Shown here piece after piece: positions 10,601 through 18,721 of a DNA stretch of 62,967 bases. Origin of the DNA: Desulfobacteraceae bacterium (GTDB lineage Bacteria; Desulfobacterota; Desulfobacteria; Desulfobacterales; SG8-13). A model generated the notes under the pieces. That model saw only the letters and a list, made by a program, of their open reading frames with translations. It ran no database searches and was not told the DNA's origin. The stretch's first letter is position 1, and each line of letters opens with the position of its first letter. The position numbers and the translations under genes were made by a program. Location of the stretch: the NCBI GenBank assembly GCA_029287875.1, contig JARFQH010000087.1, positions 1 to 62,967 on the forward strand, in the 5' to 3' direction.

Positions 10601-10825
10601 GTTCTCAACGCCGTTGACTTCGGCCTCGATTGGGGCGGCCACGCTGTTGGCGACCACTTCGGCGCTGGCCCCGGGATAGGTGGTGCTGACGCGGATTTCG
10701 GGGGGCGAGATCTGAGGATACTGGGAGATCGGTATGTTCAACAGTGCAAGCACACCGGCCAGGGTGATGATAATCGACACGACCATTGCCAGCCGCGGCC
10801 TTTCGATGAAAATACGCGAAAACAT
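7688..10825 (-). CDS. RND multidrug efflux transporter, HAE1 family (AcrB/MexB-like)
   Basis: A full-length (1045 residues) inner-membrane proton/drug antiporter. The N-terminus MFSRIFIERPRLAMVVSII is the standard start of HAE1 pumps. The proton-relay aspartates are visible in GLVVDDAIVVVENV, and the two large periplasmic porter loops and 12 transmembrane helices are intact. The start lies three bases after the stop of the membrane-fusion protein gene, so the two are transcriptionally coupled. Together with the flanking genes it would export hydrophobic compounds from periplasm and inner leaflet to the outside. Substrates cannot be told from sequence. Confidence 0.97.
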   Translation of the reverse strand: MFSRIFIERPRLAMVVSIIITLAGVLALLNIPISQYPQISPPEIRVSTTYPGASAEVVANSVAAPIEAEVNGVENMLYMSSTCSDNGSYSLSVTFEVGTDPDIAQVNVQNRVQQAVPKLPTEVVEQGVSVRTRSSDFLTVISFFAPEGARDALFLSNYISINVKDAVTRIKGVSEAYIFGALDYSMRIWMDPERLTALALTADDVVTAIREQNAQAATGSIGTAPGSDSQQIQYTLRAKGRLNEAEDFKNIIIRTNPQGGLVRVGDIARVELGAQSYSSRSTLNGSPAVNMAIYRTSGANALETVQAVADEVKRLSKRFPEGIQYRMVYDTTKFVRSAIQEIVLTLFITFCLVVGVTYLFLQDWRATLIPTLTIPVSLIGTFAVLLALGFSANTITLFALILAIGLVVDDAIVVVENVQRIMEEEDLDPKDAAIKAMNQVIGPIIATTLVLLAVFVPVGFLPGITGELYKQFAVTLSTAVVLSALNALSLSPALCATLLRRPAAIRRGPLVWFRRALNASRNVYVTASTWLLRRMVVVLGIFILIFGAAYFLFVNRPTSFLPSEDQGVFFINVQLPEASALARTNTVMQQVSERLKKTPGVADVIAVSGFSIISGASENVGLGVVVLDPWDERNTPDLQLKGLLGRVRRELASIPAANIFAFSPPAIRGLGNTGGFDFRLQALGNKSPQELSAVTRALVVAANQDPTLRAVFSTYSADVPQLFLNLDRTKAESLNVPVSRVFSTLQAQLGSRFVNDFNLYSRVFQVKVQADAPYRNAVDDIRKLHVRSDEGKMVPMSSLASISTVLAPQLVTRYNQFAAAQVNGEANTGFSSGDAIATMAQIAAKTLPDGYGYEWSGLSFQEQKSSGQAPVLLALALLFGYLFLVGQYESWTIPLPVIISISVAAAGALIGLWIGDLDLSIYAQIGLVLLVGLASKNAILIVEFAKTQREEGLSIADAAVAGARIRFRAVLMTAFSFILGVLPLVIASGAGANSRRAIGTTVFSGMLAATLVGIFLIPALYAAFQTSREKVYARRKRRREQAKTS

Positions 10826-10828
10826 TTA

Positions 10829-12091
10829 TTACTCCTTGCTCTGGCCGCTGGTGGTCACAGTTTCCACAATCTGGCCGGGGCTGACCTTCTGTACCCCCTG
10901 AACGATGATCGTCTCCCCGCTCATGATCCCTGATTCCACCGACCAATTCGTGCCAATGGCCGCCCCGGTGGTGATGCGTCGCTGCTGAACCCTGTTTTCG
11001 ACGTCGACAATGAGCACATAACGGCCTTCACGATCCTCTAGAACTGCCGACTGCGGCACAACCGGGAGACGTTTACCCTCGCTGCACCTTATGAGCACGG
11101 TGACGTACTGTCCCGGCAGAAGAATGGCGTCCCGATTGTCGAACACCGCTCGAACGGCAATCGTGCCGGTGCTGGCGTCCACCTGGTTGTCGACGAAGTC
11201 CAGTCGGCCGGTGGACGGATACATCTGTCCGCCGGGCATCTGGATGAGGGGTATGAGCCGGTTTTCGGGATTTCCGGCACATGCCCCCTCCTGAGTCATT
11301 CTGGAGTTGACAAGGTCGTTCTCGCTCATCGAATAGACCACCCGGATCGGGTCAAGCTGTACGATGCGGGCAAGTGCTTCCGAATCGGGGCCCACCAGAT
11401 TACCTTTGGTGTAAGTCGTACGGCCGATGCGCCCGCTGATGGGCGCCTTGATGATGGTGTATCCCAGGTCGAGTTCGGCTTGCTCCAGACTGGCCTTGGT
11501 TTGCTGAAGAAGGGCGTGGGCCTTTAGTTCCGCGCTGACAGCCGCCTCCAGGTCGGTCGCCGAAACCCCCCCGGAACGTACCGACTGGAGCCGTTTCAAA
11601 TACTGCCGGGCTTCGGTGAGGGAGGCCTCGGCGTCGGCCACCTTGGCCGCAGCTTCGTTGACCTTGGCTTTGTAAGGTGCCTGTTCGATAATGTAGAGGA
11701 GGTCTCCGGCTTTCACCTTACCGCCTTCCTGGAATTTTACGTGTTCGATGAATCCTTCCACGCGGGCGCGCAGGTCGACGGCTTGGATGGCTTCTACGCG
11801 GCCAACGTAATCAGACGGCGGGTTGACCTCTTGTTCGGACACCGCTTCGACGGTGACAGTCGGTGGCGGTGCATTTCGACCTTGCGGTGGAGCGGCTCCT
11901 GCAAGGCTGGTAATTTCCAAAAATAAAAAAAGGCATGCGAAAACAATCGCTGCCGTCGATGTCACGCTACAGACGCGGCCTTCCGGCTGCCGGCGGTTCG
12001 ATGCTGCGGAGGTGACCGGCGGTACGACCATGTCGCGGGATGTCGCCGAGAAAACCGGACCGGCGCATTCGGGAACGACTCGCTGCTGCAT
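10829..12091 (-). CDS. RND efflux periplasmic adaptor (membrane fusion protein, AcrA-like)
   Basis: The adaptor linking pump and outer-membrane channel, 420 residues. After a long N-terminal hydrophobic segment (IVFACLFLFLEITSLAGA) come the barrel-sandwich/lipoyl-like halves (VEAIQAVDLRARVEGFIEHV and APISGRIGRTTYTKGNLV), a helical hairpin, and the C-terminal beta-barrel and membrane-proximal domains. The frame extends upstream to 12391, but the ATG at 12091 is chosen because AAGGA lies about eight bases upstream and the extension overlaps the divergent regulator gene. First gene of the adaptor-pump-channel operon. Confidence 0.93.
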   Translation of the reverse strand: MQQRVVPECAGPVFSATSRDMVVPPVTSAASNRRQPEGRVCSVTSTAAIVFACLFLFLEITSLAGAAPPQGRNAPPPTVTVEAVSEQEVNPPSDYVGRVEAIQAVDLRARVEGFIEHVKFQEGGKVKAGDLLYIIEQAPYKAKVNEAAAKVADAEASLTEARQYLKRLQSVRSGGVSATDLEAAVSAELKAHALLQQTKASLEQAELDLGYTIIKAPISGRIGRTTYTKGNLVGPDSEALARIVQLDPIRVVYSMSENDLVNSRMTQEGACAGNPENRLIPLIQMPGGQMYPSTGRLDFVDNQVDASTGTIAVRAVFDNRDAILLPGQYVTVLIRCSEGKRLPVVPQSAVLEDREGRYVLIVDVENRVQQRRITTGAAIGTNWSVESGIMSGETIIVQGVQKVSPGQIVETVTTSGQSKE

Positions 12092-12161
12092 AATTTTTTC
12101 CTTCGGAGGAGAACTTGATGAATTGAAAGGCAAAGAATAGCAAAATGAATTGACAAATTCA

Positions 12162-12190
12162 AATTTAAATTTAAAAATGCGATTTAAATT
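12162..12190. promoter_or_regulatory. Inverted repeat between efflux operon and tetR (candidate operator)
   Basis: The arms aatttaaat (12162-12170) and atttaaatt (12182-12190) are perfect inverted repeats separated by 11 bases, in a very AT-rich stretch between the divergent adaptor and TetR genes. The position fits an operator bound by the TetR protein to control both directions. AT-rich DNA gives such matches easily, so confidence is moderate. Confidence 0.45.
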
Positions 12191-12251
12191 AAAAATTACA
12201 AAAAAATGTTGCTTCAATGATTTAATTGTCGAAAATGGAGCCGTATTGCAC

Positions 12252-12887
12252 ATGGTACAAGTGAAACGTGCCAAGAAATCCCGCAGTCGTGTGCTGGATG
12301 CGGCCTGCAAAGTTTTCGGGAAAAAAGGGTACCGCGATGCCAGGATCGCCGATATCTGCCGGCAGGCCGGAACCAACGTCGCGGCCGTCAACTACTATTT
12401 CGGCAGCAAGGCCGCCCTCTACGCGGAGGCATGGAAGCAGGCATTTGAGAAAGATATCGTCCCCGATCCGCCCGATGCCGCCGATGCGACACCTGAAGAG
12501 CGCTTGTGCGCCCGCATCCACGCTCTTGTGCGAAAGTTTTGCGACCGCGGCACCGGCGGACAGTTCACGCGCATGTACCTGATGGAGCTGGCCAATCCAA
12601 CGGGACTGATTGACGACAGCTGGCGCGAATTGATCGAGCCCCGTCGTCGGCACCTGATTGGGATCATCCGGGACCTGATCGGGCCTGCGGCGACGGATGA
12701 AGACATCTGGTTTTGTGAGTTGAGCATCATCAATCAGTGCCGGGCGTTGCTGATGCTCAATCGCAGCGATCTGGAATACCTCGTACAGCAGCCCTTGACG
12801 CCGGTTTTGATTCAGCGGCTGGCCGACCACATTACGCACTTTTCGCTGGCGGGCATACATGCCATGCGCACTAAGAAAAAGACTTGA
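12252..12887 (+). CDS. TetR-family regulator of the efflux operon
   Basis: A 211-residue TetR repressor. The N-terminal helix-turn-helix is clear: VLDAACKVFGKKGYRDARI, then ICRQAGTNVAAVNYYF. The C-terminal ligand domain resembles the CerR/YbiH type. The frame is open upstream to 12150, but those residues come from AT-rich promoter DNA; the ATG at 12252 gives the normal family N-terminus. Divergent from the RND operon with a palindromic spacer, the standard layout for a local repressor relieved by pump substrates. Confidence 0.9.
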   Translation: MVQVKRAKKSRSRVLDAACKVFGKKGYRDARIADICRQAGTNVAAVNYYFGSKAALYAEAWKQAFEKDIVPDPPDAADATPEERLCARIHALVRKFCDRGTGGQFTRMYLMELANPTGLIDDSWRELIEPRRRHLIGIIRDLIGPAATDEDIWFCELSIINQCRALLMLNRSDLEYLVQQPLTPVLIQRLADHITHFSLAGIHAMRTKKKT

Positions 12888-13761
12888 CCCCTCGGCGGAC
12901 CGACAACACCCTTTGTTCAGTAAATAATTCCAGCGCAACTGGCTCAACCGGCCAACCGGTTAAACTTCACACACCATCTTCTTCAGAATTATCGCGAAAT
13001 TGAACGTAAATTTCCGGAATTCCCCCCACGAATTTTATCCGCTTGGCCCAAAAACGCCGTTTGAATGTGCCGGCCGGCAGGGATCTGCTCGACGGACATA
13101 AGAAGAACGGCTTCGTCATATTTCAAAAATCGAATTACGGCGGCATCCTCCTCCTGCCCTTCCGCGTGTCACATTCCATTGAGGCCTTGTGGGATGCTTT
13201 CGGCTGAAGTGGAAGAATAACTTAATTAGTATTAATTTAGTCACGTTATTAACTGTTCTATTGCTTCTCATACCCCGTGGAAAGGTACGGAAATATGATT
13301 GACAATGGCAAAGGGGCACTGTAAATAAAAATAAATAGCGAAACCGATTAGGATCATCGTTAGATGCCATCACTGCTGATCTCTCCAGAAGCTGTTATCG
13401 ATAAACTCCTACACCTGATGATCTCACTCTCCCCCTGTCACTGGATAAACGACTGTCAACGAAAAGTATGTCATAAGTGTCGTTGTGACGATATCGGCAT
13501 TTTTCCGGCCGAGCAGACGAAATCTGATTAAAGCTCTTACCATAAAGTTGCCATCAAACAGCATACATTACCGTGTTTGACCCGAAGCGCGTTTTGGTTC
13601 TTTGGCAAAGCGCATGGCCTCGAAGCGGCACGGACGACCACAACCGATTAAATCCGATAAACAGTAGCATCAAAATGCCCACCATCATCAAATATTGCCC
13701 CAGCTTGGGATCGCGGGATAAACAGGTCAGGTTTTTTTGCAATCGAGAGGAGGGCTGAAGA
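12888..13761. other. Long intergenic region upstream of the acetoin dehydrogenase locus
   Basis: About 870 bases without a convincing gene. Frames here are short, lack ribosome-binding sites and have low-complexity composition. I looked for a sigma-54 promoter, as expected for many acoABC operons, and found no TGGC/TTGC pair with correct spacing, and no regulator gene. The last 20 bases carry the strong ribosome-binding site (gagaggaggg) of the E2 gene. Confidence 0.5.
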
Positions 13762-15093
13762 TTGAGTGTTAAGGTGACAATGCCGAAACTGGGCATGACA
13801 ATGAAAGTGGGAAAAGTCTCGAAATGGTATAAAAATGAGGAGGATTCCGTTGAGAAAGGAGAGAAATTATTTGAAGTTGAAACGGAAAAAATTACAAACA
13901 AGATAGAAGCACCGGGATCCGGGATCCTGTTTCAAATTGTGGTTCCGGAAGGCGAAACCGTACCGGTGGGGACAATTGTGGCCGTTATTGCGCAGGCCGG
14001 TGAGCAACCTGAACGTATTGATGGAATTCAGGCCGGGGAAGTTGTGGAAATGAAAGCGGAGGCGGGAAAGCCCCAGGCCGCTGAAACAGAAACCGCGCCG
14101 GTGGAAAAAAAGCGACTATTGTCAACGCCATCCGCTCGCCGTGTGGCAAAAGAATTAGGGGTTGATTTGACATTGGTGGCAGGCACCGGTCCTGATGGAA
14201 AGATTAAAGAGGGGGACGTAATCAAATTCCATGAGGAAGGACCGCCGGCACCCAAAATTACCCCTCTGGCCGCGGAAATCGCCAAGCAGGAAGGCCTGGA
14301 CATATCCAAAATTACCGGAACCGGGGAAAATGGCAAAATCACGAAACAAGATGTTGAGCGCGCTCTTGCTGCGGCAAAAACTGTTCCGGAAGAGAAACCT
14401 TCCGAAGTCAAGGTAATCCCCTTTGAAGGAATTCGCAAGGTTATCGCAGACAACATGCAAGCCAGCTTGCAAAACGCCGCTCAGCTCACCGCCTTCACCG
14501 AGGTGGATGTCACAGAAATGGTGCGTTTTAGAAACCTTGTGAGAGAGGAATACAAAAAGGATGATTCCGTAAAAATTTCTTATAATGATATTATCATATT
14601 GGCAACAGCCCGGGCATTGTTGCAGCATCCCATCATGAACTCCACATTGATCGGTGAAGAGATTTTGGTCCATGACACCGTACACATGGGCATCGCTGTG
14701 GCTTTATCCGAAGGCCTCATTGTACCGAAGCTGAGATATGCTGAAAAGAAAAATCTATTGCAAATTGCAAAGGAGGTAAGACAACTGGCGCAAAAAGCCC
14801 GAGAGGGAGCCTTGGCAATTGAAGAAGTCACTGACGGCACGTTTACCATCACCAATGTCAGCATGCTCGGTATGGATGGATTTACACCGGTGCTCAATCC
14901 ACCGGAGACCGGAATCCTCGGTGTTGGCCGCGTGATAGAAAAACCGGCCGTATTTAAGGGAGAGATCACCATTCGTCACATGATGACCCTGAGCCTGACG
15001 TTTGATCACAGGGTCGTTGATGGTGCTCCGGCCATGACGTTCCTCAAGACGTTGGCACGATTTCTGGAACAACCCATGTTGCTTTTAACCTGA
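13762..15093 (+). CDS. acoC: 2-oxoacid/acetoin dehydrogenase E2 (dihydrolipoamide acyltransferase)
   Basis: The acyltransferase core of a 2-oxoacid or acetoin dehydrogenase complex, 443 residues. A lipoyl domain occupies residues 2-78 with the lipoylated lysine K43 (VETEKITNK). Unusually, two peripheral-subunit-binding domains follow in tandem, at about 118-155 (STPSARRVAKELGVDL) and 165-202 (TPLAAEIAKQEGLDI). The catalytic domain from about 218 ends with the active-site motif DHRVVDG (H416, D420). The start is a TTG with GGAGGG eight bases upstream and gives the standard lipoyl-domain N-terminus MSVKVTMPKLGM. First gene of the locus; the E3 gene follows after 24 bases. Assignment to acetoin rather than pyruvate rests on acoX downstream. 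Confidence 0.92.
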   Translation: MSVKVTMPKLGMTMKVGKVSKWYKNEEDSVEKGEKLFEVETEKITNKIEAPGSGILFQIVVPEGETVPVGTIVAVIAQAGEQPERIDGIQAGEVVEMKAEAGKPQAAETETAPVEKKRLLSTPSARRVAKELGVDLTLVAGTGPDGKIKEGDVIKFHEEGPPAPKITPLAAEIAKQEGLDISKITGTGENGKITKQDVERALAAAKTVPEEKPSEVKVIPFEGIRKVIADNMQASLQNAAQLTAFTEVDVTEMVRFRNLVREEYKKDDSVKISYNDIIILATARALLQHPIMNSTLIGEEILVHDTVHMGIAVALSEGLIVPKLRYAEKKNLLQIAKEVRQLAQKAREGALAIEEVTDGTFTITNVSMLGMDGFTPVLNPPETGILGVGRVIEKPAVFKGEITIRHMMTLSLTFDHRVVDGAPAMTFLKTLARFLEQPMLLLT

Positions 15094-15117
15094 CAGGGCA
15101 ACTTCAAAAATCGAGGT

Positions 15118-16494
15118 ATGACGATGCGTGATGTAACTGTAATCGGAGGTGGATCCGGCGGCTATGCGGCAGCGATCCGCGCTGCCCAGCTGGGGGCGGA
15201 TGTTGTATTGGCCGAATGTGCTGAAACAGGCGGCACGTGCGTAAACCGAGGATGTATTCCCAGCAAGGTCTGGCTAAGAGCGGCAGATTTGCTTAATCGT
15301 TTAAAGACCGGAGAAGAATTCGGGATAAATGCGACTGTAAAAGAAATTGATTTTACGACCATTGTTGAAAGAAAAAGCGGTGTATCGGCTGAAATCCGCA
15401 TGGGCATGGAAGCGCTTTTACAAAATAACGGGGTGGAGGTTGTCACAGGGCGCGCTGTTTTAAAAAGCCCGCAAGAGGTGGATATTGACGGCCGTATCAT
15501 TGAAACCCAAAAAGTCATTATCGCCACAGGTAGTTCTTTATCGGTACCGGAAATACCGGGATTGGAAAAAGCCGCCATGACCACGGATGAGGTATTGGAA
15601 ATGACCGCCGTGCCGGAGTCAATCCTGGTTTGCGGGGCCGGCTATATCGAAGTCGAGATGGCTTTTTTGTTAAATACCTTCGGCTGTAAAGTCTTTATGG
15701 CGACCGCGTCGGCAAGAATTTTACCTAAGGAAGATTCAGACACCAGCCAGAGAATTGCCCAGGCGTTAAGGGAAAAGGGTGTGGATATTATTCCGCGCGC
15801 ATCTATAGAGTCGGTCAAAACGAACAAAACAGAGACGACCTGCGAACTATCAGGGCCAAAGGAGCGAAGTGTCAATGTCAAAAAGATATTGGTTTCAAAT
15901 AGGATACCGAATACTTCCGGCCTGGGTTTGAAAAAGATCGGCATTAGACTGAATGAAGACAATGGCATCCGGGTAAACGACCGACTGGAAAGCTCGGTTG
16001 AAGGGATTTATGCCATTGGTGATGCCACCGGCGGATGGATGCTCAGCCATGCGGCATCTTCCATGGCCGTTTTTGCAGCGGAAAATGCCATGGGCGCGAA
16101 GAAGCGTTATCCTTTCAATCTTATTCCCCGGTGTTTATGGACGCAACCTGAGATGGGCGCAGTGGGGCTTTCTGAAGAAGACGCCGAAAAACAGGGCTAT
16201 GATGTGGAAACGGGCGTTTTCCCGTATGCGATCAACGGGCTGGCAATGGTCCGCAATGAAGTCGATGGGGCCGTAAAAATTGTGTCGGATGCGCGTTATG
16301 GAGAAATTCTGGGTGTGCACATCGTGGGTTCAAATGCGACCGAACTTGCCGGAGAGGCGGTATTGGCCATGCAGCTGGAAGCCACAGCCCAGGAACTGGC
16401 GCGCAGTATCCGGGTTCACCCCACCTTTTCCGAGGCCGTTGTAGATGCAGCGCGGGATGCTAATAACTGGGCCTTGTATTTGCCTCGGAGCTAA
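15118..16494 (+). CDS. lpdA: Dihydrolipoyl dehydrogenase (E3)
   Basis: The FAD/NAD flavoprotein that reoxidises dihydrolipoyl groups, 458 residues. The FAD-binding motif VIGGGSGGYAAAI, the redox disulfide GGTCVNRGCIPSK, the NAD-binding CGAGYIEVEMAF and the C-terminal dimer/active-site segment HPTFSEAVVDAA (His-Pro with Glu) are all present. Start ATG with GAGG immediately upstream. It sits between the E2 and lipoylation genes and probably serves the acetoin dehydrogenase complex. It could also act on the lipoate-binding protein encoded 7 kb downstream, which is inference. Confidence 0.95.
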   Translation: MTMRDVTVIGGGSGGYAAAIRAAQLGADVVLAECAETGGTCVNRGCIPSKVWLRAADLLNRLKTGEEFGINATVKEIDFTTIVERKSGVSAEIRMGMEALLQNNGVEVVTGRAVLKSPQEVDIDGRIIETQKVIIATGSSLSVPEIPGLEKAAMTTDEVLEMTAVPESILVCGAGYIEVEMAFLLNTFGCKVFMATASARILPKEDSDTSQRIAQALREKGVDIIPRASIESVKTNKTETTCELSGPKERSVNVKKILVSNRIPNTSGLGLKKIGIRLNEDNGIRVNDRLESSVEGIYAIGDATGGWMLSHAASSMAVFAAENAMGAKKRYPFNLIPRCLWTQPEMGAVGLSEEDAEKQGYDVETGVFPYAINGLAMVRNEVDGAVKIVSDARYGEILGVHIVGSNATELAGEAVLAMQLEATAQELARSIRVHPTFSEAVVDAARDANNWALYLPRS

Positions 16495-16507
16495 AGAAGA
16501 AAAGCAG

Positions 16508-18145
16508 ATGAAAAACAGTCCAAAAGTGCATCTTCAAATCATTGATTGGGGATTGCTCAGCTATGGCAAGGCTTATCGACGCCAGAAGAAAATGGTCGCA
16601 GAAAGAATTGCGGATAAATGTCCCGATCGATTGGTGTTCGTTGAGCACCAGCCGGTGGTAACCATCGGTCGAAGCGGCAGCCTGCAGGATCTTTGTGTGC
16701 AGCCGGAAGCACTTCGCCGGAAAAAGATCGATCTGCACCGCGTGGATCGCGGCGGCAAGGCGACTTTTCACGGCCCCGGACAACTGGTGGCCTACCCCAT
16801 ATTAAGACTGGGAGAGAAAGACCTACATGCTTTTTTAAAGCGACTGTTGGATACAATTGCCAGTGTACTGCGAAGCTACGAGCTGATCCCGGAGTTTAAA
16901 AAAGGTCACCCCGGCGTGTGGGTTGGCGGTTCCAAGATCGCCAGTGTCGGAATAGCTGTCCAAAAATGGGTGACTTACCACGGCGCGGCGCTAAACATCT
17001 CTGCGGATCCAAATTGGTTTAACTTCATTGTACCTTGTGGTCAGCCGGACGAAAAGATCACTTCAATCGAAAACGAAATTGGGAATCGAGTAAATCCATC
17101 AGAAGCAAAAAAAAGATTTATTCAATCATTTTGCCGGATATTTGGTTACGAATTATCCTCTGAAAATTTTGACGATTCTAACCGACACCCCCCCTGGCTG
17201 GTTCGACCGGCGCCGGATGCGACAGCCGTAGATCGAATGGAGACAAGCCTTCGCGACTTGCACTTGGCGACTGTGTGCCAAAGCGCCCATTGCCCCAATC
17301 TGGGTGAATGTTTTGGCAGAGGCACGGCCACCTTCATGATTTTAGGCACTCATTGCACGCGAAGGTGCCGTTTTTGTGCCGTAGACAAGGGTATTCCCGG
17401 ACCGGTAGACGAAAATGAGCCTGTTCGTGTCGCCCAAGCGGTGCAATTGCTAAGACTTAATCACGCCGTGGTCACCTCTGTAACCCGCGATGATCTGCCG
17501 GATGGGGGCGCAGCGCAATTCGTCCAGACCATTCGACAGATCAGAAAAACCTGTAAGGATGTTTATGTAGAAGTACTGGTTCCAGATTTTAACGGATCCG
17601 TCAAAGCACTTCAAAGTGTGTGTGAATCCCAACCGGAAGTCTTTAACCATAACATTGAAACAGTGGCGCGATTGTACGCTATGGTTCGTCCCGTAGCCAA
17701 ATATCGGCGCTCGTTAGCGGTTTTAAAATACGCTTTTGGCCAGGGACTTTTGGTCAAATCGGGCCTGATGTTGGGTCTTGGAGAAACGCAAAATGAGATC
17801 AAAAAAACCCTTTTGGATTTAAAACACACCGGTTGTGCAGCACTTACCCTGGGGCAGTATTTAGCACCTTCCAAAGATCACTTGCCGGTGGTGCGTTATG
17901 TGTCGCCGAAGGAATTTCAAATGTGGGCCGAAACCGCTCGGGAAATGGGCTTTAAAGCTGTGGCCGCAGGACCGCTGGTGCGCAGTTCTTATCGGGCGGA
18001 TGCCATGCTGGAAACAAAGAGATTATCGAACCACTTTTCAAATAAGGGATCCAATCGATGGAAACCAAAAGATTTATTGTCGAGATCGGAACCGGTGCCG
18101 ACCTGCATGGAGAAGACGTCACCAAGGCAGCGTGCCGGGCTGTAA
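16508..18145 (+). CDS. lipBA: Fused lipoyl(octanoyl)transferase-lipoyl synthase (LipB-LipA)
   Basis: A 545-residue fusion of two enzymes that normally act in sequence. Residues 1-215 are LipB, which moves octanoate from acyl carrier protein to the target lysine; the catalytic pair is K143 (GGSKIASVG) and C177 (VPCGQPD). Residues ~235-520 are LipA, the radical SAM sulfur-insertion enzyme; the auxiliary cluster cysteines are C257, C262 and C268, the radical SAM cysteines C283, C287 and C290 (CTRRCRFC), and the conserved RSSY is near the end. The start is the ATG 13 bases after the E3 stop. The last ~30 residues overlap the next gene by 88 bases and look non-conserved, so the original LipA end may have been lost by a small frameshift. 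Confidence 0.93.
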   Translation: MKNSPKVHLQIIDWGLLSYGKAYRRQKKMVAERIADKCPDRLVFVEHQPVVTIGRSGSLQDLCVQPEALRRKKIDLHRVDRGGKATFHGPGQLVAYPILRLGEKDLHAFLKRLLDTIASVLRSYELIPEFKKGHPGVWVGGSKIASVGIAVQKWVTYHGAALNISADPNWFNFIVPCGQPDEKITSIENEIGNRVNPSEAKKRFIQSFCRIFGYELSSENFDDSNRHPPWLVRPAPDATAVDRMETSLRDLHLATVCQSAHCPNLGECFGRGTATFMILGTHCTRRCRFCAVDKGIPGPVDENEPVRVAQAVQLLRLNHAVVTSVTRDDLPDGGAAQFVQTIRQIRKTCKDVYVEVLVPDFNGSVKALQSVCESQPEVFNHNIETVARLYAMVRPVAKYRRSLAVLKYAFGQGLLVKSGLMLGLGETQNEIKKTLLDLKHTGCAALTLGQYLAPSKDHLPVVRYVSPKEFQMWAETAREMGFKAVAAGPLVRSSYRADAMLETKRLSNHFSNKGSNRWKPKDLLSRSEPVPTCMEKTSPRQRAGL

Positions 18146-18426
18146 AAGACGCCATTTCAAGGAGCTGTCTTTGCGGATTGGTGGAAATTCTGGGAATAGA
18201 GGACCTGCAGGCCATGGAGGTGGATATTCATGTCGCCTGTCCGAAACCGGAGAATGTGGATCTGGAGCAGGTAAAAGCGACCGTTCCCATCGGACGAAAA
18301 ACTGCCCAAGCGGTTGAAGGGGGAATGAAGGTCAAGGGGCTTTGTGTGCCCAATTTTGCTCCGGACTGTGATCAAATCGTCGTGGCCAATGCTGCTGTGA
18401 CTGTTTTGATTCGGATGAACCTTTAG
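18058..18426 (+). CDS. Lin0512-family protein (TIGR02058)
   Basis: A 122-residue protein that I recognise as the Lin0512 family, a small conserved family of unknown function. The diagnostic segments are IEIGTG-like RFIVEIGTGADLHGED, a glycine/cysteine-rich centre and VKGLCVPNFAPDCDQIVVANAAV. It overlaps the 3' end of lipBA by 88 bases in another frame, implying translational coupling. Its place between lipoylation and E1 genes suggests a role with the dehydrogenase or its cofactor, but no reaction is known to me. Confidence 0.8.
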   Translation: METKRFIVEIGTGADLHGEDVTKAACRAVKDAISRSCLCGLVEILGIEDLQAMEVDIHVACPKPENVDLEQVKATVPIGRKTAQAVEGGMKVKGLCVPNFAPDCDQIVVANAAVTVLIRMNL

Positions 18427-18472
18427 GATGTTTTCATCCTGTCATCAGATTCATGGCTGGTGGCCGGCACTA

Positions 18473-18630
18473 AGGGCTCACTCAAAAATAGCTTCACATT
18501 TTGGAAGCCGATGCATCCCGTCCGGCTGTGTTGCAAAAACTCGGAATATCCAGATATTCCTGCGTTTTCGCGCCTTGCCGGTCGGGCGCCTCAACACCCA
18601 AAATTGCGAACTTATTTTTTCGTGAACCCT
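18473..18630. repeat. 158-bp near-symmetrical palindromic element
   Basis: The whole stretch folds back on itself. The centre is a perfect ggaatat-ccag-atattcc palindrome at 18543-18560, and the outer ends (agggctcac... and ...gtgaaccct) pair as imperfect inverted repeats. The geometric centre of the element and of the inner palindrome coincide at 18551-18552. It lies between the Lin0512 gene and the E1 alpha gene and contains no good coding frame. It looks like a dispersed palindromic repeat or MITE-like element; whether other copies exist in the genome cannot be seen here. Confidence 0.75.
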
Positions 18631-18721
18631 AAATAAAGGAAAGGAGGGAAAGTTCAACGCAGTACATGTAATAGTATCCTGTGAAGCTATTTCGTCGACC
18701 TCAACCATAAGGAGGAAAGCA

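Noticed and set aside
12888..13761. Sigma-54 promoter and an AcoR-type activator for the acetoin operon
   Set aside because: No -24/-12 element with correct GG-GC spacing was found and there is no regulator gene in the gap.
18425..18440. Terminator at the end of the Lin0512 gene
   Set aside because: A 6-bp aggatg/catcct hairpin exists but there is no T-run and the stem is weak.
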